The notes beneath the pieces are model-generated. The model was not told the DNA's origin. It saw only the letters and a program-made list of their open reading frames with translations, and searched no databases. From Selenomonadales bacterium (GTDB lineage Bacteria; Bacillota; Negativicutes; Sporomusales; UBA7701), in the NCBI GenBank assembly GCA_029976065.1, contig JARKNV010000064.1:1-62844 (forward strand): 62,844 bases of DNA, in the 5' to 3' direction. Below, one piece after another: positions 44,165-54,991 of the stretch; the first letter of the stretch is position 1, and each line of letters begins with the position of its first letter. The translations under genes and the position numbers were made by a program.

Positions 44165-45673
44165 ATGATCGACATCAGGGACCGCGTGCGCTGCAAGGCG
44201 CTGCACGCCAAGATCGTCTCCGCCGAGGAAGCGGCCGCCATCATCAAACCGGGTATGAATATCGGCACAAGCGGTTTTACGCCCGCGGGTTATCCCAAGG
44301 CTGTGCCCCTGGCGCTGGCCGAACGCATCAAGAAGGAAAATTTCAAGGTCAACCTGTGGACCGGTGCTTCGGTAGGCAAAGAGTTGGACGGTGCCCTGGC
44401 GGAAGCGGGCGGCATCGGCAAGCGGCTGCCTTACCAGACTAACGACGCGCTCCGCAAGCTGATCAACAACGGCTCGGTGCAGTATACCGACCTGCACCTT
44501 TCCCATGTGGCCCAGATGTCCCGTTACGGTTTCCTGGGCGGCAAGGTTGACGTGGCCATAGTCGAGGCTTGCGCCATTACCGAAGAGGGCCATATCGTGC
44601 CGTCGACTTCGCTGGGCAACTCGGCGTCGTTCGTGCAGAGCGCCGATATCGTCATCGTCGAGGTGAATACCTCCCAGCCCCTCGAACTGGAAGGCATGCA
44701 CGACGTTTATGTGCCTCTCGATCCTCCCAACCGTCAGCCTATTCCGATCGTCAAGGTCGACGACCGCATCGGCACGCCATATATCCCCGCCGGTCCGGGC
44801 AAAATAACTTATATAGTGCCCTGCGACCTGCCGGACGCCGTCCGTCCGCTGGCGGCGATCGACGACGACGCCAAGGCGATGAGCGCCCACCTCACCGATT
44901 TCTTCAACAACGAGATCAAGCAGGGCCGCCTGCCGAAGAACCTGCTGCCGCTCCAGTCCGGCGTGGGCTCGGTGGCCAACGCCGTTATGGCCGGCATGGT
45001 CGAGTCGCCTTATAAGAATCTCACCGTCTTCACCGAGGTTATTCAGGACGGCATGTTCGATCTGATGGACGCCGGCAAGCTGGATTTCGCCTCCGGCACT
45101 TCGCTTACCCCGTCGCCGGACGGCCTCAAGCGCCTGTACGCCAATATCAAGGAATACCGCAAGAAGATTCTTCTCCGGCCGCAGGAAATCGCCAACGGTC
45201 CGGAAACGGCCCGCCGCCTCGGCATCATCGCCATGAACACCGCCATCGAAATCGATATCTTCGGCCACGTCAACTCGACCCATATCATGGGCACCAAGAT
45301 GATGAACGGCATCGGCGGCAGCGGCGACTTCGCCCGCAACGGCTATCTGACGATCTTCTTCACGAATTCGGTGGCCAAAGGCGGCGATATTTCCTCGGTC
45401 GTGCCGATGTGCTCGCACTTCGACCATACGGAGCACGACGTCGATGTGTTCATCAGCGAGCGCGGCGTTGCCGACGTCCGCGGCCTGAGCCCGAAAGAGC
45501 GCGCCCGGGTCATTATCGATAAATGCGCCCACCCCGATTACCAGCCGCTGCTGCGCGACTACCTGGAGAGGGCCGAGAAGGCCACCGGTCTGGCTCACAC
45601 GCCGCACCTGCTGGACGAAGCCCTTTCCTGGCATACCCGGTTCATGAAAACCGGGACTATGAAAGTGAAATAG
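44165..45673 (+). CDS. Succinate/acyl-CoA:acetate CoA-transferase (acetyl-CoA hydrolase family)
   Basis: 502-residue class I CoA-transferase of the Cat1/AarC type. Landmarks are [61 protein letters not shown], and [13 protein letters not shown] with the probable catalytic glutamate near E291. [23 protein letters not shown] forms the C-terminal oxyanion region. As first gene of the succinate-to-propionate cluster it probably moves CoA from propionyl-CoA (or acetyl-CoA) to succinate. Pure hydrolase activity is less likely in an energy-limited anaerobe. Confidence 0.9.
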   Translation: MIDIRDRVRCKALHAKIVSAEEAAAIIKPGMNIGTSGFTPAGYPKAVPLALAERIKKENFKVNLWTGASVGKELDGALAEAGGIGKRLPYQTNDALRKLINNGSVQYTDLHLSHVAQMSRYGFLGGKVDVAIVEACAITEEGHIVPSTSLGNSASFVQSADIVIVEVNTSQPLELEGMHDVYVPLDPPNRQPIPIVKVDDRIGTPYIPAGPGKITYIVPCDLPDAVRPLAAIDDDAKAMSAHLTDFFNNEIKQGRLPKNLLPLQSGVGSVANAVMAGMVESPYKNLTVFTEVIQDGMFDLMDAGKLDFASGTSLTPSPDGLKRLYANIKEYRKKILLRPQEIANGPETARRLGIIAMNTAIEIDIFGHVNSTHIMGTKMMNGIGGSGDFARNGYLTIFFTNSVAKGGDISSVVPMCSHFDHTEHDVDVFISERGVADVRGLSPKERARVIIDKCAHPDYQPLLRDYLERAEKATGLAHTPHLLDEALSWHTRFMKTGTMKVK

Positions 45674-45698
45674 CAATCAAGTAAAGGAGGACAAAAGA

Positions 45699-47345
45699 AT
45701 GGCAAACGAATCGTTAAAAGCCAAAATGGCCGAGTATACCGCCAAGGTAGAAAAAGCGGCGGCCAAGAACCCCGAACGGCAAAACCTAGCCCACAACCGT
45801 CTTTACACTCCGCTCGACATCGAAGGGTTCGATTATGAGCGTGATCTGGGCTTCCCGGGCTCGTATCCCTTCACCCGCGGGGTACAGCCGACCATGTACC
45901 GTGGCCGTTTCTGGACCATGCGCATGTACGCCGGCTTCTCGACCGCCGAGGAGTCCAACAAACGCTACCGCTATCTGCTCGAGTCGGGCGGTACGGGCCT
46001 GTCCTGCGCTTTTGACCTGCCGACCCAGATCGGCTACGATTCCGACGACGCGATCGCCGAAGGCGAAATCGGCAAGGTCGGCGTGGCGATCGACACCCTG
46101 AAGGATATGGAGATCCTGTTCGACCAGATCGACCTCGGCAAGGTTTCGACCTCGATGACGATCAATGCCCCGGCCGCCGTTCTCCTGGCCATGTACATCG
46201 CCGTCGCCGAGAAGCAGGGTGTGCCTGCCGATAAGCTGAACGGCACCATTCAGAACGATATCCTGAAGGAATACGCCGCCCGCGGCACGTACATCTTCCC
46301 GCCCAAGCCCTCGATGCGGCTGATCACCAACATTTTCGAATACTGCTCGCAGAATGTTCCCCAGTGGAACACCATCTCGATCTCCGGTTACCACATCCGC
46401 GAGGCTGGTTCCACCGCTTCGCAGGAGATCGCTTTCACGATCGCCGACGGCATCGCGTACGTCGACGCCGCCATCAAGGCCGGCCTCAATGTCGACGATT
46501 TCGCCGGCCGCCTGTCCTTCTTCTGGAACGCTCACAACAACGTGCTGGAGGAGGTTGCGAAATTCCGCGCTTCCCGCCGCGTGTGGGCCAAGGTTATGAA
46601 GGAGCGCTTCGGCGCCCAGAACCCGAAGAGCTGGATGCTGCGCGTCCATACCCAGACCGCCGGCTCGATGCTCACCGCCCAGCAGCCTGACAACAACATC
46701 ATCCGCGTCGCGCTGCAGACCGCGGCGGCCGTCATGGGCGGCACCCAGTCGCTGCACACCAACTCCCGCGACGAAGCTCTGGCTCTGCCGACCGAAGATT
46801 CGGTCCGCATCGCTCTCCGCACCCAGCAGATCGTGGCCTACGAATCCGGCCTGGCCGATGTTGTCGACCCGCTGGGCGGCTCCTACTACGTGGAAGCCCT
46901 CACCGACAAGATCGAGAAAGAGTGCTGGGAATACATCAAGAAGATCGACGACCACGGCGGCGCTGTCGCCGCCATCGAGAAGGGCTACATCCAGAAGGAG
47001 ATCCAGGAGAGCGCCTACAAGTGGCAGATGGAAGTCGAGAACAAGCAGCGCATCATCGTCGGCGTCAACCAGTTCCAGATCAAGGAGAAAGCTCCCGAGG
47101 GACTGCTGCGCGTGGACGCCGCCGTCGGCGAGTTCCAGAAGAACAAGCTGGCCAAGGTCAAGGCCGAGCGCGACAACGCCGCCGTCAAGGCCAAGCTGGC
47201 CGCTCTGGAAGAGGCCTGCAAGGACGAGAACAAGAATCTCATGCCGTTTATCCTCGACGCTGTCAAAGTGTATGCCAGCCTTGGCGAAATCTGCGGCGTG
47301 ATGCGCAAAGTGTTCGGCGAATACGAAGCGCATGTCAGCCTGTAA
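45699..47345 (+). CDS. Methylmalonyl-CoA mutase, catalytic (large) subunit
   Basis: 548-residue TIM-barrel domain of a coenzyme B12-dependent acyl-CoA mutase. [50 protein letters not shown] sequence (written here only as its key part [12 protein letters not shown]), [29 protein letters not shown] and [19 protein letters not shown] are diagnostic. The B12-binding domain is a separate gene 26 bases downstream, as in archaeal and clostridial two-component mutases. It converts succinyl-CoA to (R)-methylmalonyl-CoA. The neighbouring epimerase and decarboxylase point to methylmalonyl-CoA rather than isobutyryl- or ethylmalonyl-CoA as substrate. Confidence 0.93.
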   Translation: MANESLKAKMAEYTAKVEKAAAKNPERQNLAHNRLYTPLDIEGFDYERDLGFPGSYPFTRGVQPTMYRGRFWTMRMYAGFSTAEESNKRYRYLLESGGTGLSCAFDLPTQIGYDSDDAIAEGEIGKVGVAIDTLKDMEILFDQIDLGKVSTSMTINAPAAVLLAMYIAVAEKQGVPADKLNGTIQNDILKEYAARGTYIFPPKPSMRLITNIFEYCSQNVPQWNTISISGYHIREAGSTASQEIAFTIADGIAYVDAAIKAGLNVDDFAGRLSFFWNAHNNVLEEVAKFRASRRVWAKVMKERFGAQNPKSWMLRVHTQTAGSMLTAQQPDNNIIRVALQTAAAVMGGTQSLHTNSRDEALALPTEDSVRIALRTQQIVAYESGLADVVDPLGGSYYVEALTDKIEKECWEYIKKIDDHGGAVAAIEKGYIQKEIQESAYKWQMEVENKQRIIVGVNQFQIKEKAPEGLLRVDAAVGEFQKNKLAKVKAERDNAAVKAKLAALEEACKDENKNLMPFILDAVKVYASLGEICGVMRKVFGEYEAHVSL

Positions 47346-47370
47346 CGAGAAGAGATAGGAGGGACGAACG

Positions 47371-47763
47371 ATGGAAAAACGTATTCGCGTATTGGTAGCA
47401 AAGCCCGGTCTCGACGGACATGACCGCGGCGCCAAAGTCGTAGCCCGCGCTCTTCGCGACGCAGGCTTCGAGGTAATCTACACCGGCCTCCGCCAGACTC
47501 CGGAACAAATCACCGAAGCGGCCCTGCAGGAAGACGTAAACGTCGTGGCCCTGAGCCTGCTGTCGGGCGCGCACAATACCCTGTTCCCGAAAGTGGTCAA
47601 GATGATCAGGGACAAGGGCATGAAAGAAACTCTCATCATCGGCGGCGGCGTAATCCCCGACGCCGATATCCCCGGCCTGAAGGACGCCGGCGTGGCCGCC
47701 GTTTTCACCCCCGGCACTACGACCGCCAGCATCATCGAGTTCATCAAAAGCAACGTGAAATAG
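47371..47763 (+). CDS. Methylmalonyl-CoA mutase, B12-binding subunit
   Basis: 130-residue cobalamin-binding Rossmann domain. [27 protein letters not shown] contains the D-x-H-x-x-G motif with H17 as lower axial ligand to cobalt. SLLSG and GGGVIPDAD complete the B12 site. It pairs with the upstream catalytic subunit. AGGAGG precedes the ATG. Confidence 0.94.
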   Translation: MEKRIRVLVAKPGLDGHDRGAKVVARALRDAGFEVIYTGLRQTPEQITEAALQEDVNVVALSLLSGAHNTLFPKVVKMIRDKGMKETLIIGGGVIPDADIPGLKDAGVAAVFTPGTTTASIIEFIKSNVK

Positions 47764-47846
47764 GCCTTTATGCCGGCCGGCCAGGCGGGGGGACCCATTC
47801 CTTCCGCCCGTCCGGCTTGGCGCGGGTTTGAGGTGGTGCAACAGTC

Positions 47847-48785
47847 GTGGATATAGCGGCGGAACTTTTGGCCGGCTCGCGTCTGGCCCTGTCGCGGGCC
47901 ATTACCGCGGTCGAAAATGAATATGACGAAGCAACGGCGATAATGCAGAAGTTGTACCCGCACACCGGCCGGGCCCATGTAATCGGCATCACCGGGCCGC
48001 CGGGGGCGGGCAAAAGCACGCTTACGGACAAACTGGCCAAGGTTTGCCGGCATCAGGGCAAGACGGTCGGCATTGTGGCCGTCGACCCCACCAGCCCCTT
48101 TTCGGGCGGCGCCATTCTCGGCGACCGCATCCGGATGAACGAGCTCACTCTCGACGAGGGGGTATTCATCCGCAGCATGGGGACGAGGGGCAGCCTGGGG
48201 GGCCTGTCGCGCAAGACGGCCGACGCGGTCAAGATCATGGATGCCGCCGGCAAGGATGTTATTTTCATCGAGACGGTCGGGGTCGGCCAGTCGGAGGTCG
48301 ATATCGTCAAGGCCGCCGATACGACGGTCGTTGTGCTCGTCCCCGGACAGGGGGACGACATCCAGGCGATCAAGGCGGGCATCCTCGAGATCGGTGACGT
48401 GTTCGCAATCAACAAGGCCGACCGCGAGGGGGCCGAGCGCCTGAAGGCCGAGCTGGAGATGATGCTGGACCTCGACCAGGTGAAAGCCGCGTGGCGGCCG
48501 CCGATCAGGCAGACGATCGCCAGCCAGAACGCCGGTATCGACGAACTTATCGCTACAATTGAAGAGCATGTGCGGTTTCTGACCGATTCGGGCGAACTGG
48601 CCAGGCGGCGCAAGCAGCGGACCAGGAACGAGCTGATCGCTCTGCTGGAAGAGAATATCCATCGCCGCATCCTCGGCAAGATCACGGCTTCCGGCCAGCT
48701 AGATCAATTTGTCACTATGATCGAAAATAGGGATAGAGACCCGTATAGCGTCGTTTCCGGGCTAATAGCCGATTTTTTGCGGTGA
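47847..48785 (+). CDS. meaB: Methylmalonyl-CoA mutase-associated GTPase MeaB
   Basis: G3E-type GTPase chaperone of 312 residues that gates cobalamin loading and protects the mutase. Walker A GPPGAGKS at 50-57, VAVDPTSPFSGGAILGDRIRM (the switch region), FIETVGVGQSEVDIVKAADT and NKADREGAERLK (the NKxD base motif). GTG start, with GAGGTGG upstream. Placement next to the mutase genes is standard. Confidence 0.94.
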   Translation: MDIAAELLAGSRLALSRAITAVENEYDEATAIMQKLYPHTGRAHVIGITGPPGAGKSTLTDKLAKVCRHQGKTVGIVAVDPTSPFSGGAILGDRIRMNELTLDEGVFIRSMGTRGSLGGLSRKTADAVKIMDAAGKDVIFIETVGVGQSEVDIVKAADTTVVVLVPGQGDDIQAIKAGILEIGDVFAINKADREGAERLKAELEMMLDLDQVKAAWRPPIRQTIASQNAGIDELIATIEEHVRFLTDSGELARRRKQRTRNELIALLEENIHRRILGKITASGQLDQFVTMIENRDRDPYSVVSGLIADFLR

Positions 48786-48879
48786 TTGCGGCGTTGGCTT
48801 GATTTGCCAGAACGGCGCGGGGCGAATAAAATTATTATCAGGTCTTAAAGTCAAATCATAACACAAGGAGGTAGTTTTT

Positions 48880-49287
48880 ATGTTCAAGGTGCTCAAGGTA
48901 GACCATATCGGTATCGCGGTAAGCAACCTGGAACAGGCCAAGAAATTTTACACCGAAACGCTTGGCATGACAGCTCTCGGCGAAGAAGTCGTCGAGCAGC
49001 AAAAGGTGAAAGTTTGCTTCATTCCCTGCGGCGACAGCGAGGTGGAACTGCTGGAGTCCACTTCCCCGGAAGGCCCGATCGCCAAGTTCATCGAAAAGAA
49101 CGGCGAAGGTATTCAGCACGTCGCTCTGCGCGTCGATAACATCGAAAACGCTCTGGCCGACCTGAAAGCCAAGGGCGTGCGCCTCATCGACGAGCAGCCG
49201 CGTTACGGCGCCGGCGGCGCCAGCATCGCCTTCGTTCACCCGAAGGCCACCGGAGGCATCCTGCTGGAGCTCTCCCAGCGGAAGTAG
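48880..49287 (+). CDS. mce: Methylmalonyl-CoA epimerase
   Basis: 135-residue vicinal-oxygen-chelate enzyme that interconverts (R)- and (S)-methylmalonyl-CoA. Metal ligands are visible at H9 (KVDHIGIAV), H80 (GIQHVALRV) and E130 (GGILLELSQ). The N-terminal LEQAKKFYTETLGM segment is typical. CAAGGAGG gives a strong ribosome site. It feeds the decarboxylase encoded directly downstream. Confidence 0.94.
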   Translation: MFKVLKVDHIGIAVSNLEQAKKFYTETLGMTALGEEVVEQQKVKVCFIPCGDSEVELLESTSPEGPIAKFIEKNGEGIQHVALRVDNIENALADLKAKGVRLIDEQPRYGAGGASIAFVHPKATGGILLELSQRK

Positions 49288-49337
49288 GCGGGGAAACAGT
49301 TTCAGCCCGATTGTAACGATTTGTCTGGAGGTGTATC

Positions 49338-50867
<1,530 letters not shown>

Positions 50868-50893
50868 ACCGCTGGCAGAAAGGGGAAAGAAAA

Positions 50894-51211
50894 ATGGGTT
50901 TTTTCGATTCGCTGTTCGGCGGCAAGAAGGAAGAGGCGCCTAAGGCCAAACCGAAGAAGGTCAAGGCTAAGGCTCCGGAAGCTGAAGCTCCTGCGGCACC
51001 GGCCGGCGGTCTGACCCCGGAAGTCATCGCCGCGATCGGCGCCAGCGTCGGCATCGTTATGGAAGAGGCGAGCGCCGAAATGGTGGCCGCGGTGACGGCC
51101 GCCATCGTCCATGCCCGCGGCGGCGGCAACGCGGTCCGCTTCAAGCGTTCCACCAACGCCTGGGCGGCCTCCGGCCGGCAGAAAATCATGGACGGCCGCC
51201 AGTATAGTTGA
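50894..51211 (+). CDS. Methylmalonyl-CoA decarboxylase small soluble subunit (delta/epsilon C-terminal type)
   Basis: 105 residues from ATG 50894 (AGGGGAAAG upstream). It starts MGFFDSLFGGKKEE, then a Lys/Ala/Pro linker, then LTPEVIAAIGASVGIVMEE and ends FKRSTNAWAASGRQKIMDGR. The W-x-x-x-GRQ-x-x-x-x-R tail is the conserved C-terminal part of the delta/epsilon (OadG-like) subunits that hold the alpha subunit to the membrane pump. Unlike MmdD of Veillonella it has no membrane helix. The missing helix appears to be encoded at 52947. Confidence 0.74.
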   Translation: MGFFDSLFGGKKEEAPKAKPKKVKAKAPEAEAPAAPAGGLTPEVIAAIGASVGIVMEEASAEMVAAVTAAIVHARGGGNAVRFKRSTNAWAASGRQKIMDGRQYS

Positions 51212-51263
51212 TTAAAAAAAAGATATAGAGATATCTTAAGTAGAGAAACGGAGGAAAAAACTA

Positions 51264-51674
51264 ATGAGAAAGTTCAAAGTGACTGTCAACGGTGTTGCCT
51301 ACAACGTCGAGGTGGCTGAAGAAGGCGTAGTGGTCGCCGCTGCTCCGGCCGTAGCCGCCGCCCCCGCCGCCGCGCCTGCTCCGGCTGTCGCCGCTGCTCC
51401 GGCTGCTGCTCCCGCCGCCGCGCCCGCTCCCAAGGCTCCCGCCGCTGAAGTCGCCGCCGGCGATACCCCGATCAACGCCCCGATGCCCGGCAAGGTAACC
51501 AAGGTCGTCGCCAAGGAAGGCCAGAAGGTCAAGAAGGGCGATATCATCATGATCCTGGAAGCCATGAAGATGCAGAACGAAATCGGCTCCCCGGTTGACG
51601 GCACCGTCAAATCCATCAACGTTACCGCCGGCCAGAGCGTCAAGCCCGGCGAAACCATGGCCGTTCTCTCCTAA
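51264..51674 (+). CDS. mmdC: Methylmalonyl-CoA decarboxylase gamma subunit (biotin carrier)
   Basis: 136-residue biotinyl carrier. The N-terminal strand (RKFKVTVNGVAYNVEVAEEG) is followed by an Ala/Pro linker of about 45 residues that lets the carrier swing. The biotinyl domain has the site EAMKMQNEI with the biotinylated lysine K102. Its distance of 34-35 residues from the C-terminus is normal. It carries CO2 from MmdA to MmdB. A 13-base-pair hairpin follows the gene. Confidence 0.93.
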   Translation: MRKFKVTVNGVAYNVEVAEEGVVVAAAPAVAAAPAAAPAPAVAAAPAAAPAAAPAPKAPAAEVAAGDTPINAPMPGKVTKVVAKEGQKVKKGDIIMILEAMKMQNEIGSPVDGTVKSINVTAGQSVKPGETMAVLS

Positions 51675-51686
51675 CTTAAGCTCCAG

Positions 51687-51721
51687 GCCGTCTCGTACGG
51701 CAAGCGCCCGTACGAGACGGC
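51687..51721 (+). terminator. Long hairpin between mmdC and mmdB
   Basis: Perfect 13-base-pair stem (51687-51699 with 51709-51721) with a nine-base loop and no T tract. It sits inside the decarboxylase operon and is more likely a partial attenuator or an mRNA-stabilising structure than a full stop. Confidence 0.5.
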
Positions 51722-51775
51722 ACAACAGAGAGAAATTGAATTATTTAATTGTCACGGGGAGGTTAATAAAGCAAC

Positions 51776-52933
51776 ATGGAAGCATTACTGGTACAATACC
51801 CCTGGCTCGACGAGCTGTTGATGGGCTTCCTGGGACTGACCTGGAAGCACGTCGCCATGTGGCTCATCGGCGCTCTGCTCATTTACCTGGCGGTCGAGCA
51901 CGACTATGAGCCCATCCTGCTCCTGCCCATCGGCTTCGGCGCCCTGCTCGCCAACATCCCGCATTCGTCGGCGGTTAGCCAGAAGGCGGGCGAGGAAGGT
52001 TTCCTCTATGTCCTCTATCAGGGGGGCATCGCAAACGAGCTCTTCCCGGTCCTTATCTTTATTGCTATCGGCGCGATGTGTGATTTCACTCCCCTGATCC
52101 GCCGCCCCTCGGTCATGTTCTTCGCCGCTGCGGCCCAGTTCGGCATCTTCGCCACCGCCGTGGCCGCCGCCGCTCTCGGCTTCAAGTTCGAACATGCCGC
52201 CTCCATCGGCATCATCGGCGCCGCCGACGGCCCGACCACCATCTATGTGGCCAGCCGCTTCGCCCAGGACATGCTTGGGCCGCTCGCCGTCGCCGCTTAT
52301 TCCTATATGTCCCTCGTGCCCGTCATTCAGCCCCCGGTCGTAAATCTCATCACCACTGCCAACGAGCGCAAGATCAAGATGAGCTTCGTGGGTGAAGAAC
52401 CGGTTTCCGACCGGGCCAAGTTCCTCTTCCCGATAGTGATCGTCCTCATCGCCGGCATCGTTGCCCCGATCTCGGTCGCCCTCATCGGCAGCCTGATGTT
52501 CGGCAACATCCTCAAGGTCAGCGGCGTGGTCGAGAACCTCTCCAACACCGCCCAGAACGAGCTGGCCAACCTCGTCACCCTGCTGCTCGGCATCACCATC
52601 GGCGGCACGATGACCGCCGAGAAATTCCTGACCGTCGACGTGGCCTTCATCATGGCCCTCGGCGCGGTCGCCTTCGTATTCGACACCGTCGGCGGCGTGC
52701 TGTTCGCCAAGCTCATGAATATGCTCAGCCCGACCAAGATCAACCCGATGATCGGCGCCTGCGGCATTTCGGCTTTCCCGATGTCCGGCCGCGTCATCGC
52801 CAAGATGGCTCTTAAAGAAGATCCGACCAACTTCATCATTCAGCACGCCATAGGGGTAAACGTTGCCGGCCAGGTCGCCTCGGTCGTAGCCGGCGGTCTC
52901 GTGCTCGCCCTTATCCCGGCGCTGGCGAAGTAA
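51776..52933 (+). CDS. mmdB: Methylmalonyl-CoA decarboxylase beta subunit (Na+ pump)
   Basis: 385-residue integral membrane subunit with about nine to eleven helices that decarboxylates carboxybiotin and exports Na+. ASIGIIGAADGPTTIYVASRFA includes the conserved aspartate of the family (GAADGPT). LLLGITIGGTMTAEKFL and ACGISAFPMSGRVIAKMALKEDPTNFIIQHAIGVNVAGQVASV-type sequence (key part SAFPMSGRV) are also diagnostic. MmdB, OadB and GcdB share these motifs; the operon context decides for methylmalonyl-CoA. Confidence 0.94.
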   Translation: MEALLVQYPWLDELLMGFLGLTWKHVAMWLIGALLIYLAVEHDYEPILLLPIGFGALLANIPHSSAVSQKAGEEGFLYVLYQGGIANELFPVLIFIAIGAMCDFTPLIRRPSVMFFAAAAQFGIFATAVAAAALGFKFEHAASIGIIGAADGPTTIYVASRFAQDMLGPLAVAAYSYMSLVPVIQPPVVNLITTANERKIKMSFVGEEPVSDRAKFLFPIVIVLIAGIVAPISVALIGSLMFGNILKVSGVVENLSNTAQNELANLVTLLLGITIGGTMTAEKFLTVDVAFIMALGAVAFVFDTVGGVLFAKLMNMLSPTKINPMIGACGISAFPMSGRVIAKMALKEDPTNFIIQHAIGVNVAGQVASVVAGGLVLALIPALAK

Positions 52934-52946
52934 GGAGGGAAAGACG

Positions 52947-53102
52947 ATGAATCCTGCCGTAGCTAAAGCCATCACCATGATGGGTATCGCCCTGCCGACG
53001 ATGTTCGCCGTCATTGCGATCTTCTATGTAGCCACCAAGCTGCTCCACAAGGCTCTGCCCGCTCCCGCGGAAGACGAAGAAGAGGAAGAGGACGAAGATT
53101 AG
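52947..53102 (+). CDS. Single-pass membrane peptide, probable delta-subunit anchor of the decarboxylase
   Basis: 51-residue gene with a clear ribosome site (AAGGAGGG) 13 bases after mmdB. It has a short N-terminus, one membrane helix (about 12-29, from MGIALPTMFAVIAIFYVA), a basic turn (TKLLHKALP) and an all-acidic tail (AEDEEEEEDED). The helix-plus-charged-tail layout equals the N-terminal part of OadG/MmdD, whose usual C-terminal partner is the separate gene at 50894. The two together would make one delta subunit. That assignment is inference from layout and context. Confidence 0.7.
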   Translation: MNPAVAKAITMMGIALPTMFAVIAIFYVATKLLHKALPAPAEDEEEEEDED

Positions 53103-53297
53103 TCTCCGTCCCCGTCCCGGTTAAATTAATTACGAAAACGGAATAGGGGCAGAATACGGTATATAATTAGGCTGTACCTGCCCCAAGCCTCGCCCGGCAA
53201 ACAAGGCCGGCGTAGCAGCAACCTTCGCCGCCCGTTCCTCTTGCGGCTCCACCATTCACACCCTAGCTGCACCACTATACTTCAGGGAGGAAACAAC

Positions 53298-54593
53298 ATG
53301 GAAATAAGTACCGCAGCACTGGCGTCAATCGTCGCGCTGGCCATCGTGGTCATCATTTCCTGCGTCAAGGAAATGAACGTCGGCATCCTCGGCATCGCCT
53401 TCGCGCTCGTCGTCGGCCTCACGTTCGCCAAGATGAAGATTGCCGCCATTTTCGCCGGCTGGCCGCTCGGCCTGTTCATGATCCTGCTGGGCGTAACCTT
53501 CATGTTCGCCTGTGCGCAGGTCAACGGCACGATGGAGAAGTTCACCGCCTACGCGGTGCGCCTCGCCAAAGGCAACACGGCGCTCATCCCGTTCATTCTG
53601 TTCATCCTCGTGACCGTCATCACCACCATCGGTCCCGGCAATATCGCGACAACCGCCCTCATGGCCCCGGTGGCGATGGCCATCGCTGGCCGCATCGGCG
53701 TTCCGGCGTTCGCGATGACCATGCTGGTGGTCGGCGCCGCCAACGGCGCGGCCTTCTCGCCTTTCGCCCCGACGGGCATCATCTCCAACGGCATCATCGC
53801 TAAGATGGCCCCGCAGCTCGGCATCACCGACCTCAGCGGCCTGGCCTGGAAGGTGCACTGGAACTCCGAAATCGTCCAGGGGCTTGTCAACTTCGGCGGC
53901 TTCTTCCTGTTCGGCGGCCTCGCCTGGATTCGCCGCCAGAGCGGCGCGGCCGGCGTCAATATCGACGAGATTGCCCCCAAACCCGAGCCCTTTACCGGCA
54001 AACAGTGGATCACCCTGGCCGCAATCGCTTTCCTGGTCATCACCGTCATCTTCCTTAAATGGGATGTCGGCGCAACCGCCTTCGGCATCGGCGCGGTCTT
54101 CATGCTCTTCAACATCGCCGACGACGCCAAGGCCATCAAGGCGATTCCCTGGGGCGTCATCGTAATGGTGTGCGGCATGTCGGTGCTCATCGACGTGATG
54201 GACAAGGCCGGCGGCCTCAAGGCGCTGATCAGCCTGATCGGCACCATTTCCAACCCGACGACGATCAACGGCGTGCTTGGCTTCATCACCGGCATAATCT
54301 CGGCGTACTCCAGCTCTTCGGGCGTGGTTATGCCGATGTTCCTGCCGATGGTTCCCGGCCTGATCAAGGAAGTGGGCGGCGGCAGCCCGGTGGCGCTGAT
54401 TTCGTCGATCAACATCGGCGCCCACCTTGTCGACACCTCGCCGCTTTCCACCCTCGGCGCGCTCTGCATCGCCTGCGCCGCCGAACACGAGGACAAGGCC
54501 AAGCTGTTCCGCAACCTGCTCATCTGGGGCCTGGCAATGTCGGTGGTCGGTGCGATCGTCTGTTACGTAGCCTTCGGGCTCCTTGGACTGTAA
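53298..54593 (+). CDS. MatC-type dicarboxylate carrier (copy 1)
   Basis: 431-residue ion-transporter-superfamily permease with 10-12 helices. The N-terminus (IVALAIVVIISCVKEMNVGILGIAFALVVG) is the MatC_N domain; the core has TIGPGNIATTALMAPVAMAIAGR, AANGAAFSPFAPTGIISNGII and SAYSSSSGVVMPMFLPMVPGLI. Likely substrates are malonate, succinate or related C3-C4 dicarboxylates, which suits a position after the succinate-to-propionate operon. ATG 53298 with CAGGGAGG upstream. A close paralogue follows. Confidence 0.83.
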   Translation: MEISTAALASIVALAIVVIISCVKEMNVGILGIAFALVVGLTFAKMKIAAIFAGWPLGLFMILLGVTFMFACAQVNGTMEKFTAYAVRLAKGNTALIPFILFILVTVITTIGPGNIATTALMAPVAMAIAGRIGVPAFAMTMLVVGAANGAAFSPFAPTGIISNGIIAKMAPQLGITDLSGLAWKVHWNSEIVQGLVNFGGFFLFGGLAWIRRQSGAAGVNIDEIAPKPEPFTGKQWITLAAIAFLVITVIFLKWDVGATAFGIGAVFMLFNIADDAKAIKAIPWGVIVMVCGMSVLIDVMDKAGGLKALISLIGTISNPTTINGVLGFITGIISAYSSSSGVVMPMFLPMVPGLIKEVGGGSPVALISSINIGAHLVDTSPLSTLGALCIACAAEHEDKAKLFRNLLIWGLAMSVVGAIVCYVAFGLLGL

Positions 54594-54991
54594 TCGGTAT
54601 CCGGAGCGGGGGAGGCTCCCTCCCCCGCGCGGAAATTATATCCTCATAACCCGGAGAGGTGTTTGGTTCCGCCGCGGCGAATAATGTGCCTGACACATAA
54701 GAACTTTCCAATAAAATGGCACTGGCCAAAAATTTTTCCGGCAATTTTTCAGACTAGTCGCTCTTGACGCAATCATCCCAATTGCGACAATGAAAGGGGG
54801 AATGCAGGGGGAACCAGCTTGCCGCGATGCCAGCAAAATACGCCTTTATTCGTGATTATTCTTTGCACAGTGCGGCCGATTCCCGAGGAGAATATCGATA
54901 AGTCGATAAGCGCATCCAAAGAGAAAGAGAAAGAGAACTTAGAAATGTTGCGCGGTCATGAATTGATTTATTATGTGGGGAGGAAAACTAA
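54594..54991. other. Intergenic region between the two MatC-type genes
   Basis: It begins with a ten-base-pair hairpin (54606-54628). Further on there is an imperfect palindrome around ATAATGTG-CCTG-ACACATAA (near 54681-54700), a TCGATAAG direct repeat (near 54894 and 54903) and a short AGAAAG triplet repeat. No gene and no strong promoter were found. Confidence 0.4.
54606..54628 (+). terminator. Hairpin after the first MatC-type gene
   Basis: GCGGGGGAGG-CTC-CCTCCCCCGC, ten perfect pairs with a three-base loop, without a T tract. Confidence 0.5.

Noticed and set aside
54894..54940. Short TCGATAAG and AGAAAG repeats ahead of the second MatC-type gene as iterons or binding sites
   Set aside because: Only two and three copies, AT-rich context and no associated protein; likely chance.
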